Part shown: in pieces, positions 1 to 7,570 of the stretch
Layout of the letters: each line of letters starts with the position of its first letter
Position numbering within the stretch: position 1 is the first letter of the stretch
Assembly (NCBI GenBank): GCA_015223225.1
Contig: JADFCQ010000005.1
Span: forward strand, 1 to 64,000
DNA length: 64,000 bases
Direction: 5' to 3'
Source: Acetobacteraceae bacterium H6797
GTDB taxonomy: Bacteria; Pseudomonadota; Alphaproteobacteria; Acetobacterales; Acetobacteraceae
Position numbers and translations under genes: made by a program
Notes under the pieces: generated by a model
The model's input: the letters and a program-made list of their open reading frames with translations, nothing else
Database searches by the model: none
Told to the model about the DNA's origin: nothing

Positions 1-172
1 TCGCCGGCTGGCCGAAGGTGATGGGCAGCAGGAGAGAAATGGTGGCAACCGGCCCGATGCCCGGCAGCACGCCGATGGCGGTGCCGATCAGCGCGCCCAG
101 AAGGGCGAAAAGCAGGTTGTCGAAGGAAAGTGCGACGGAGAAACCGTGCGCGAGATTGCCAAGAAGTTCCAT
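1..172 (-). CDS. tctA: Tripartite tricarboxylate transporter large permease TctA (N-terminal part)
   Basis: This is the first 57 codons of a TctA-family permease; the rest lies off the left edge. Such proteins are the roughly 500-residue membrane subunit of a secondary transporter that takes up citrate-like acids delivered by a periplasmic Bug receptor. The visible part starts MELLGNL and holds a hydrophobic stretch with the ALIGTAIGVLPGIGP signature near residues 28-42, typical of the family's N-terminus. It starts 16 bases after the stop of tctB, so the two are one operon. No receptor gene adjoins them. Confidence 0.85.
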   Translation of the reverse strand, partial: MELLGNLAHGFSVALSFDNLLFALLGALIGTAIGVLPGIGPVATISLLLPITFGQPA

Positions 173-188
173 GTTGCTCCCCGTCGAC

Positions 189-782
189 TCAGAAGGTGGG
201 CCAGATGGCGACGCGGATATCGAGCTCCTTGATGAACACCCACCAGCAGAGGGCGATCAGGAACACGATCAGACCAGCGACACCGAGCGGACGGTGCGAG
301 CGGTCGGCGAAGGCGGCGACCAGAATGGTGCCGGCGATGGCGAGGAACAGCCCGCCAGTATCGAGCAACAGGCCGAAAAGCGTCATGGCCGCCGAGATGA
401 CGCCGATGACGCGCCAGCCGGGGCTCACCGTAAGGATCGCCAGGCCAACCAGCAGGCTGACGCCCAGCCCGTACCAGTTGCTGCTCAGCGCTTCGACGCT
501 GTTGAAAAGCGGATAGCTCACCAGGGTGGCGGCGATGCCGAGGAAGAGCGTGACGAAATCGATCTTCGTCCACTTCTCGAGCGGGTCCGGCCCACTGAAG
601 AGGCCCGCGATCAGCACGATCGCGCCGAGTCCGAGCTGCAGCCAGAAGACCAGCATGGGCATATAGCCCGGGCCCATGCGGCGGGCGGAGCCCAACGTAT
701 GGTCCATGTTGAGCCACAGCCCAACAACAGCAAGGACCACCAGCATAATGCCGGAGGCCACGTCCTTCGCATTGAGTTTCAT
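189..782 (-). CDS. tctB: Tripartite tricarboxylate transporter small subunit TctB
   Basis: A 197-residue membrane protein of the TctB family, the small permease subunit that pairs with TctA. Four to five hydrophobic segments are visible, the first just after the start (residues about 10-26) and the last near the C-terminus (VFLIALCWWVFI). I chose the ATG at 782 because AGGGAG sits a few bases upstream and the family starts close to TM1; the open frame runs further but only with poor candidates. tctA follows 16 bases downstream. The usual first gene of the operon, tctC, is missing upstream. Confidence 0.85.
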   Translation of the reverse strand: MKLNAKDVASGIMLVVLAVVGLWLNMDHTLGSARRMGPGYMPMLVFWLQLGLGAIVLIAGLFSGPDPLEKWTKIDFVTLFLGIAATLVSYPLFNSVEALSSNWYGLGVSLLVGLAILTVSPGWRVIGVISAAMTLFGLLLDTGGLFLAIAGTILVAAFADRSHRPLGVAGLIVFLIALCWWVFIKELDIRVAIWPTF

Positions 783-1285
783 ACCACTCCCTTCTTCACC
801 CTCAGCAACGACGTCCGCCTGGCACCTCCCGAATCCGGAAGGCGCTAGGCGGGCGCCGCTGCACACCACTTCATCGAGGCCTATGCCCGGCCTTAGTCAC
901 GGCTTTTGCCGTCTTGCGTTCCGGGCCTTTCCCAAAGACCGAAACGAGAGCGCAAGGAAGGGGAGGCATTGCTCCTGGGGAGCCGGTCTTGTTGCGCCGG
1001 CTCTTTCTGACGGCATCCTTAACCGCCAGCCTTCTTTCCGCGAGGCCATTGCCACATCGGCAATGCGAGTATCATGATAATTTCGACCGTTTCCGACGCC
1101 TTAGATGGAGGCGTGTTCATCGGTACTCGCTGGTTTCTATGGCAGCATATGCCATGGCACAAGCGCGCGCTTGCCACGATCGTTCATTTTCAACGGGGTG
1201 GTAGTAATATTATTGCAGTGCAACATGCGCCGAGCCTTTCATTACCGGCCTGGCAGGTCGTAAGGGCGGCGTTGCGGAGAAAATC
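783..1285. other. Divergent intergenic region with several short palindromes
   Basis: About 500 bases separate divergent tctBA and the amidohydrolase gene. I find no convincing gene. Four dyads are visible: CATTGCC-N5-GGCAATG at 1047-1065, the perfect palindrome TATCATGATA at 1070-1079, TGCCATGGCA at 1150-1159, and TTGCA-G-TGCAA at 1213-1223. The right half is richer in A and T than the flanking genes, as expected for promoters. These are plausible operator sites, but no regulator is encoded beside them. Confidence 0.4.
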
Positions 1286-2476
1286 GTGACTTCAACAGCG
1301 TTCACTAATGATCCGACCGGGCAGATCGCTTCGGCCGTGCAGGCCATCGAGCCCCGTCTCGTCGAAATCCGCCGGGATCTGCATGCCCACCCGGAGCTTG
1401 GCTTCGAGGAAGTGCGTACCGCCGGCGTCGTCGCCGCTGAACTGACGCGCATGGGCGTATCCCACCGGACCGGCATCGGCCGCACCGGCGTTCTTGGCGT
1501 GATCGAGGGCTCCCGGCCAGGACCGACGCTTGCGATCCGCGCCGATATGGATGCCTTGCCCATCGCTGAGGAGACAGGCCTTCCCTATGCCAGCACCGAG
1601 GCTGGGAAGATGCATGCCTGTGGGCATGACATCCACACTTCGACCCTGCTTGGTGTGGCCGAGGTGTTGAAGGGCCTGTCGGATCAGATCGCTGGCCGCG
1701 TTGTGCTGGTCTTCCAGCCGGCCGAGGAAATTCTCGGCGGCGCAGCGGCGATGATCGAGGACGGTGCGCTCGATGGTGTGGATTTCGCCATCGGCTTTCA
1801 CAATCACCCCGACATGGCCGTCGGAACCTTCGGCTTCTGCCGGGGGGCCACGCTGGCGGCCGCCGATCGCTTCGATCTGATCATCCAGGGCAAGTCCGGG
1901 CATGCAGCCCATCCGCATACGACCGTGGACCCCATCGTGGCCGGCGCCGCTTTCGTTAGTCAGGCGCAGACGGTCGTCAGCCGCGAGATTCCGCCGTTGC
2001 AGCCCGCCGTGGTGACGATTGGCGCCTTCAATGGCGGGACGGTGCATAACATCATTCCCGAGCGCGTTCATCTCAAGGGCACGATCCGCACGCTGCATCA
2101 TGAGGCGCGGGACATTGCGGAGCAGGCGCTGAAGCGGCTTGTTGACGGCCTGATCGCTGGCCACCGGGTGCAGTGCGACTTCCAATATGTCCGCGGCGTG
2201 CCGCCCCTGGTGAATGACGACAAGCTGCTGGACGCCACAATGGCGGCCGTTCGGGCCCAGTTCGGTTCCGAGGTCGTCGAGGAAGGCATCCCGAGCATGG
2301 GCGCCGAGGACTTCGCCTATTTCGCCGAGAAGGTGCCGGGCTTCCAGCTTCGCATCGGCTCTTCGGCGCCTGGGCGGTCGGACAGGCTGCACAACGCTTT
2401 CTACCAGCCAGACGAGGATTGTATCGGCCTTGGCGTTCAGGCCCTGTCCCGGGCGGCGCTGGACATTCTTCGCTAG
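1286..2476 (+). CDS. M20 family metallopeptidase / amidohydrolase (hippurate hydrolase-like)
   Basis: A 396-residue member of the M20D (HipO/amidohydrolase) family, cytosolic metal-dependent enzymes that cleave N-acyl or amide bonds of small amino-acid conjugates. Metal-binding and catalytic motifs are all present: DMDALP (87-92), HACGHD (110-115), QPAEE (144-148), the GFHNHP block near 170 and SMGAEDFAYF near 340. The dimerisation lid begins around GKSGHAAHPH. Start is GTG at 1286 with GGAGA upstream. The next gene, a PanE-like reductase, follows after 34 bases with its own strong RBS, so the two are probably cotranscribed. Substrate cannot be read from sequence. Confidence 0.85.
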   Translation: MTSTAFTNDPTGQIASAVQAIEPRLVEIRRDLHAHPELGFEEVRTAGVVAAELTRMGVSHRTGIGRTGVLGVIEGSRPGPTLAIRADMDALPIAEETGLPYASTEAGKMHACGHDIHTSTLLGVAEVLKGLSDQIAGRVVLVFQPAEEILGGAAAMIEDGALDGVDFAIGFHNHPDMAVGTFGFCRGATLAAADRFDLIIQGKSGHAAHPHTTVDPIVAGAAFVSQAQTVVSREIPPLQPAVVTIGAFNGGTVHNIIPERVHLKGTIRTLHHEARDIAEQALKRLVDGLIAGHRVQCDFQYVRGVPPLVNDDKLLDATMAAVRAQFGSEVVEEGIPSMGAEDFAYFAEKVPGFQLRIGSSAPGRSDRLHNAFYQPDEDCIGLGVQALSRAALDILR

Positions 2477-2510
2477 AGACCCGCTGCCGCCGGCATTCGA
2501 GGAGGATTTG

Positions 2511-3491
2511 ATGAAAGTCTGCGTTTTCGGTGCCGGCGCCATCGGTGGGCATTTGGCGGCCCGTTTCTCAAAGGCGGGGGCGGAGGTTTCCGTCGTCGCC
2601 AGGGGCGCCAATCTCGAAGCGATCCGGACTCACGGGCTCACGGTGGAAGCACATGACGGCACGATCGATTGCCGGCCGAACGCTTCATCCGCCCCCGCCG
2701 AACTAGGCGAGCAGGATTATGTCGTGGTCACCGTCAAGGCGCCGGCCTTGCCGCAGGTCGCCGCGAGCATTCGCCCTTTGCTGGGTGCTAAGACGGCGGT
2801 TGCCTTCGTCATGAATGGCATCCCCTGGTGGTATTTCGACCGTATCGGCGGCGCCCGGGAAGGGCAGCGCCTGCCGGAGATCGATCCCGGCGATGTCGTG
2901 CGGGAGGCCATCGGGGTCGAGCGTGTGATCGGCGGTGTGGTTTATTCCGCCTGCACGGTGACCGAGCCGGGCCATGTTCATGTCGAGACCAAGGAGAACC
3001 GGGTCATCTTCGGTGAACCGGATGGCTCCCTCAGTGACCGCGTGAAGGCTCTTTCCGCCATGCTGGAAGCGGGCGGGATGCCGAGCCCTGTCACGGCCGA
3101 TATTCGCACCGAGATCTGGGGCAAGCTGATGGGCAATATCAGCAATGGCCCTCTCTGCATCCTCAGCCGCCAGGGCGGGAGGGATACCTACGCGGCCCCG
3201 GCCGTCAAAGAGGCCGCCTTGAAGATGCTGGCCGAGGCGCAGGCTATCGCGGCGGCTTATGGTTGCCAAGTTCCCGGCACGCCGGAAGGCCGGATGGGGC
3301 GGATCCAGACGCTGAACCATAAGCCCTCCATCCTACAGGACCTGGAATTGGGCCGCCCCATGGAGATCGCCGCGATGATGGCGGTTCCGTTGCGCATGGG
3401 GCTGGAGGCGGGCGTTCCCGTTCCGACGCTTTCCCTGATGATCGCCTTGGCAAGCAAAGCAGCGGAAGCGGCGGGGCTTTATAAGCCCTGA
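2511..3491 (+). CDS. 2-dehydropantoate 2-reductase family protein (PanE/ApbA-like)
   Basis: A 326-residue ketopantoate reductase family enzyme. The NADP-binding Rossmann motif GAGAIGG lies at residues 7-13, and the catalytic block WGKLMGNISNGP, which carries the family lysine, is present in the second half. The ATG at 2511 follows GAGGAGGAT. Canonical PanE makes pantoate for coenzyme A, but alphaproteobacteria carry several paralogues acting on other 2-keto acids; the pairing here with an M20 amidohydrolase suggests a catabolic paralogue. I therefore leave the symbol empty. Confidence 0.8.
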   Translation: MKVCVFGAGAIGGHLAARFSKAGAEVSVVARGANLEAIRTHGLTVEAHDGTIDCRPNASSAPAELGEQDYVVVTVKAPALPQVAASIRPLLGAKTAVAFVMNGIPWWYFDRIGGAREGQRLPEIDPGDVVREAIGVERVIGGVVYSACTVTEPGHVHVETKENRVIFGEPDGSLSDRVKALSAMLEAGGMPSPVTADIRTEIWGKLMGNISNGPLCILSRQGGRDTYAAPAVKEAALKMLAEAQAIAAAYGCQVPGTPEGRMGRIQTLNHKPSILQDLELGRPMEIAAMMAVPLRMGLEAGVPVPTLSLMIALASKAAEAAGLYKP

Positions 3492-3493
3492 CA

Positions 3494-4126
3494 TCAGAAG
3501 TCGTTCAGCAGCCTGTCGATCTCTTCCTGCGCGAGGTCCGGCGTGGACCGCGCTTCTTCCTGCACGGTGTGCTGGACCGTCGCGATCTGCAGCTTCTGCT
3601 TCTCGGGCTGAACGACTGACGGCACCATGCCCTCGAGCATGGTTTCGACATGCTGCAAATGCTGAATGGCGCGGCGAATCCGCTGGCCCGTGACGTCCTG
3701 GAAGCTGCAGGCCTCGAAAATGAGGTTCACCCGATCCGACAGAGCGCGCAGGGATTCCGGATCCTGCCGGCCGCTCTGGATCCAGTCCTGGATCGCCTCG
3801 GCCGCTTCCATGATTGTATTAGCGGCGTTCTCTGTCGCCTGCACGACCGCTTCCAACTCGATGCCGCTATTCTTCGTCGTCGCCGCCGGGATGGCGACGA
3901 GACCGGCGATCTGCTCGTGAACGCGGCCGATCTGTTCCGTCAGCTTCTCTTCGCTGAAATCCATCAACTGCACGGTCGCGGCGACTTCAGCACTCAACTC
4001 GGCGATGCGCCGATCCACAAAGCTCCGCAATTCCGCGAAGAAGGGCTGAATCTCGGCCCGGATGGAAGCGCCGAGCGTGGCGGGCGCTGCGGACTCCGAG
4101 CAGGGCAGAATCCCGTCCATGGGCAT
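3494..4126 (-). CDS. cheZ: CheZ-like protein phosphatase
   Basis: A 210-residue helical protein resembling CheZ, the phosphatase that dephosphorylates the chemotaxis response regulator CheY. The decisive match is SFQDVTGQRI at 141-150, aligning with the CheZ active site: Asp144 and Gln148 correspond to E. coli Asp143 and Gln147. The C-terminus EEIDRLLNDF looks like the short CheY-binding helix, linked by a flexible tract (about 170-195). No other chemotaxis or flagellar gene lies in the window. It ends two bases from the convergent panE-like gene and lies downstream of the transglutaminase cluster on the same strand, 76 bases away. Confidence 0.8.
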   Translation of the reverse strand: MPMDGILPCSESAAPATLGASIRAEIQPFFAELRSFVDRRIAELSAEVAATVQLMDFSEEKLTEQIGRVHEQIAGLVAIPAATTKNSGIELEAVVQATENAANTIMEAAEAIQDWIQSGRQDPESLRALSDRVNLIFEACSFQDVTGQRIRRAIQHLQHVETMLEGMVPSVVQPEKQKLQIATVQHTVQEEARSTPDLAQEEIDRLLNDF

Positions 4127-4202
4127 CAGGCAATCTCCGGTATCAAGGGCGCTGTGATGCGCCCAATACAGCGGAGAAAGATGAAGCGAGGGTTTAAACG
4201 CC

Positions 4203-5063
4203 TCAGGCGGGTTCCAGATCGACAGCCACGGTGAGGCTATGGCGGCCGCCGCCCAGGATCACCCCGCGAAGGGGCGAAACGTCTCCGAAGTCGCGGCCCC
4301 ACCCCAGGACGACATGCTCGTCGGAGACGATCACGTCATTCGTCGGGTCAAGATCCACCCAGCCATATCCCGGACCCAGCCAGGCGCTGACCCAGGCATG
4401 GGATTGATCCGCACCACGCCGCTTGATGCCGCCCGGCGGCGGCCGCGTCCGGATGTAGCCCGAGGCATAGCGCGCCGGGATACCAAGCCCGCGAAGTCCC
4501 GATATCATCAGTTGGGAGAAATCCTGGCAGACGCCCGCCCGGTTCTGCAGCACCTGCTCGACCGTGGTGTTGATGCTCGTCACACCAGCCCTGAAGGCGA
4601 AATCGCGGTTTATGCGGCCATTGAGTTCAAGGAGCGCTTCGAGAATCGGCCGGCCCGGAGGGAAGGAGGGCGCTGCGTAATCCCGCGCCGGCAGGCTCTC
4701 CTGCAGCATCGGGCTTGGAAGGGCGAATTCGGCCGCCTCGGCATCATGCATCGCCTGGCTAGCGACCTTTTCCCAGGCCATGGTCTGGTGCGCATGCGGC
4801 GGGGCGGGGAACTGAACCTCGATTTCGGCACGGGACTCGACTTCGAATCGGTCATGCGGCCGATCGATGAAGATCCAGGTCACGCGATTGCCGAAATGGT
4901 CGACGCCCTGGCTGACATGGGCAGGGGCGGGAGCACTATTTATGCTCTCGCTGATGACCCGCTGCCACGGCAGATGCCGGGGGGAGAGGTGCAGCATATG
5001 GGTCGCCATGTCGACGGGCGTGCCATAGGCATAGGTCGTCATATGGCGAAGTTGCCAGATCAT
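4203..5063 (-). CDS. Transglutaminase-like protein with bacterial transglutaminase N-terminal domain
   Basis: A 286-residue protein with the N-terminal beta-rich domain (about 1-80) and a transglutaminase-like cysteine peptidase fold. A complete triad is visible: Cys169 in AGVCQDF, His212 in SHAWV and Asp229 in DLDPTN. There is no signal peptide, so it should act in the cytosol. Members of this family sit beside ATP-grasp/alpha-E genes and are thought to hydrolyse or transfer peptide amide bonds; the true reaction is unknown. Its start overlaps the stop of the ATP-grasp/alpha-E gene by four bases (ATGA), implying translational coupling. Confidence 0.87.
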   Translation of the reverse strand: MIWQLRHMTTYAYGTPVDMATHMLHLSPRHLPWQRVISESINSAPAPAHVSQGVDHFGNRVTWIFIDRPHDRFEVESRAEIEVQFPAPPHAHQTMAWEKVASQAMHDAEAAEFALPSPMLQESLPARDYAAPSFPPGRPILEALLELNGRINRDFAFRAGVTSINTTVEQVLQNRAGVCQDFSQLMISGLRGLGIPARYASGYIRTRPPPGGIKRRGADQSHAWVSAWLGPGYGWVDLDPTNDVIVSDEHVVLGWGRDFGDVSPLRGVILGGGRHSLTVAVDLEPA

Positions 5064-7558
5064 GCCGCGCCCTGAAGAAGCAGGGTGTTGGGCTCCTCGT
5101 CCCCGAGCGTCTGGCTCGGCGGCAGAAGGGCGAAGTAGCGCCGGCTCATCGCGTCGGAAATATTGGCCAGGTCATTCGCCAATTCGCCGAGCCGAGGTGC
5201 GAGCAAGGAAGCCGCGGCGGCCTGATCGGCGGATTCCACCACCTGCCTGCAAAGCGTTTCGACCTGTCCATGCAGGCCCGCGGCCATCTCCGCCAAGGCT
5301 CGATCCTCACCGCCCAACTCGCTGAGCTGCTCGTAAAGCGCTGCGCATTGGAAGGCGAGGCCGCGCGGGTTTCCCGGATCGGCCAGGACGAGGTCGAGCA
5401 CCGGGCCTGCCTGCAACACGGCGCTGTAGCGATTGCGATAGGTGATGACCGAATCGCAGAGTTCCAGGGCCAGGCGAAGGCCGCCCTCCATCTTGCCTGC
5501 CGGCTGATCGAGCGCCGAGGAAAGCTGCGCCATGATCGCCATGGCGCGTTCGAGGCGACGGCCGAGTTCTAGAAAGGCGAAGCCGCCGCCGCGCACCATA
5601 TTCTCGGCCGCGACGCCCGCAACGCCAGCGCTGTAGCGCAGGATGGCGGATAGGGCGTGGCTCAGTGCTTCCGCCTGGCCGTTTGCGGCCTCAGCTTCTG
5701 CGCGGGCGTGGCGCAGAGGTAGCGTGAAGGCAGCGTAGATATCGTCCGTCAGCCGGTCACGCACGCTTTCGACCAGACGGAAAACCTGGCCGACCAGACC
5801 ATGCAAAACGCCGCCTTGCGACGCGCCCCTGCGGAGGGCGCGATCGAATTGAGCGGCGCCTGCGCCGGAAGGAAGATCGTTTGCGCCGATCAGCGATGCC
5901 TCGTGGAGGCAGCGCGCGATGGCTGCGAGTTCGGCCGCCTCGCGCGGTAGCGCGAGCCCACGTTCCAGACGGAATAGGGCAGCGCGCATCAGGCGGGCGG
6001 CGCCTTCGAGCCGCTCGACATAGCGCCCCAGCCAGAAGAAATTATCAGCCACCCTGCTTGGCATGTCGCCGGTCGTGCGGCGGATGGGCATTGGCGCGAT
6101 CGGGATGACGGCGGGCCCGATAATGGCCTCGCGCTCTTCGTTCAGCACCCACACATCCTTGGCCACGCCATGGCGCGGCAGCCGGCCCGTCAGCGGATCG
6201 CCTGGGGATATGACGCGCGCCAAGCCGCCGGGCAGGGCATGCCAGTCTCGCCCGTCATTGAGCAGGAACAGCCGGAGCAAGATCGGCTTCGGCACGAGCC
6301 GCCCGTTTTCCGCGCTGGGCGCGAGGGAATGGGGCATGAGCGCCGTCGCGGCATAGTCGCGTGGCCGGGCAGCGACCTTGGCCAGAAGCGCGAGGCGCTC
6401 AGCGGGTGTGAGATGCGCCGCCTCTTGTGCATGCGCCAGCCCGTCGGTCGCCGCGCGGATCAGCCAGGCATCGGGGTCGGCCAGCACGCGTGCCCGCGCG
6501 CCCAGATCCTCCAGCCATAGCGTCGGGACGGTGCCGAGCTTCAGATCCTCGCCAAGAAAATGGCGCGCGACGGCAGGCAGGAAGGGTGCCAGGGCAGGGG
6601 CTTGCGTGAGCGCGCTGCCCGGATCGTTGACGATGCGGATATTACCGTGACGCGCCGCGTCCATCAGGCCCGGAACACCCTGATTGCCATTCCCGCCGAA
6701 TTCCAGCGGGTCCATCAGCCGTCCCTGCTGGCGACGGATCAGAACATCGACGGGCTGGAGGCCCTGCAAGGTCTTGAGGAAGACATGGCCGCCGCGGACG
6801 GTCAGGTCGGCAGCCTCCACCAGCGCGCAGGACAACTGGCGCGAGAGCAGCATGTGCTCAAACCAGTGCGAATGCGACGTGCCTGGCGTCAGGAGCGCGA
6901 CGGAGGCGCTCCGTCCCGCACGCGTCGCCGCAGGTGCGTCGCGCTGAAGCACATCCTGCCAGGTATCGAAGAAGGGCCGCAGCGGCCGCAGCATCTGGCC
7001 CCGGAACGCGTCCGGCATAAGCCGCGAGAGAATACGGCGGTTTTCGTGGACGTGGCCGATCCCGGCCGCCCGGTCCGTCCGGTCGTTGAGGACGCGCCAG
7101 ACGCCATCAGGGCCGCGCAGCAGATCGGCGGCGTAGGTCTGCAGCATCGGGCGCTGCGGCAAGGCCTTGGCGCTACGGCAGGGGCGCAGGAAATCGGGAT
7201 TAGCGAAGACGAGGGCGGGCGGGATCACGCCCTCGCGCAACAGCCTCTGCGGCCCGTAGAGGTCGGCCGTGATCTCTTCCAGAAGGTGAGCGCGCTGGAT
7301 GAGGCCTTCGGTCAGAAGGTTGAACTCTGCCGCCGGAAGCGGAAGGGGCACCGGGTCGCAGCGCCAGGATTGCGTACTGCCGGGGCCCGGCAGCATTGAG
7401 GTCACGCCCTCGTCTTCGAAGGCGCGATCGATCCGCCGGCAGCGTTCGGCCAGCCCTCCTTCGGGCAGATCGGCGAAAGCCGAGAGCACCCCATGCCAAT
7501 GGGGACGAACGCGGCCGCGCCCGTCCACCATTTCGTCAATAGGTAAAAGGGTCGTCAC
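5060..7558 (-). CDS. Circularly permuted ATP-grasp / alpha-E domain fusion protein
   Basis: An 832-residue fusion. Residues about 70-490 match the circularly permuted ATP-grasp type 2 family, with the landmark blocks DPLEFGGNGNQGVPGLMDA and LPGGLARV. From about residue 498 the alpha-E domain (formerly DUF403) begins with SRVADNFFWLGRYVERLE and runs to the C-terminus. In many genomes these are separate genes. Circularly permuted ATP-grasp enzymes are predicted amide or peptide ligases; alpha-E function is unknown. The segment where I expect the Lys-Pro-Ala nucleotide-binding motif reads DAWLIRAATDG, so activity may be altered. It is followed by the coupled transglutaminase and preceded 12 bases upstream by the DUF2126 gene. 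Confidence 0.87.
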   Translation of the reverse strand: MTTLLPIDEMVDGRGRVRPHWHGVLSAFADLPEGGLAERCRRIDRAFEDEGVTSMLPGPGSTQSWRCDPVPLPLPAAEFNLLTEGLIQRAHLLEEITADLYGPQRLLREGVIPPALVFANPDFLRPCRSAKALPQRPMLQTYAADLLRGPDGVWRVLNDRTDRAAGIGHVHENRRILSRLMPDAFRGQMLRPLRPFFDTWQDVLQRDAPAATRAGRSASVALLTPGTSHSHWFEHMLLSRQLSCALVEAADLTVRGGHVFLKTLQGLQPVDVLIRRQQGRLMDPLEFGGNGNQGVPGLMDAARHGNIRIVNDPGSALTQAPALAPFLPAVARHFLGEDLKLGTVPTLWLEDLGARARVLADPDAWLIRAATDGLAHAQEAAHLTPAERLALLAKVAARPRDYAATALMPHSLAPSAENGRLVPKPILLRLFLLNDGRDWHALPGGLARVISPGDPLTGRLPRHGVAKDVWVLNEEREAIIGPAVIPIAPMPIRRTTGDMPSRVADNFFWLGRYVERLEGAARLMRAALFRLERGLALPREAAELAAIARCLHEASLIGANDLPSGAGAAQFDRALRRGASQGGVLHGLVGQVFRLVESVRDRLTDDIYAAFTLPLRHARAEAEAANGQAEALSHALSAILRYSAGVAGVAAENMVRGGGFAFLELGRRLERAMAIMAQLSSALDQPAGKMEGGLRLALELCDSVITYRNRYSAVLQAGPVLDLVLADPGNPRGLAFQCAALYEQLSELGGEDRALAEMAAGLHGQVETLCRQVVESADQAAAASLLAPRLGELANDLANISDAMSRRYFALLPPSQTLGDEEPNTLLLQGAA

Positions 7559-7570
7559 CGGCTCCCGCTA

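Noticed and set aside
1292..2611. Minus-strand open frame opposite the amidohydrolase gene
   Set aside because: The plus strand encodes complete M20 motifs, so the opposite frame is a shadow; the same applies to the long frames opposite pntAA, the CoA transferase, and the receptor of LIV system 1.
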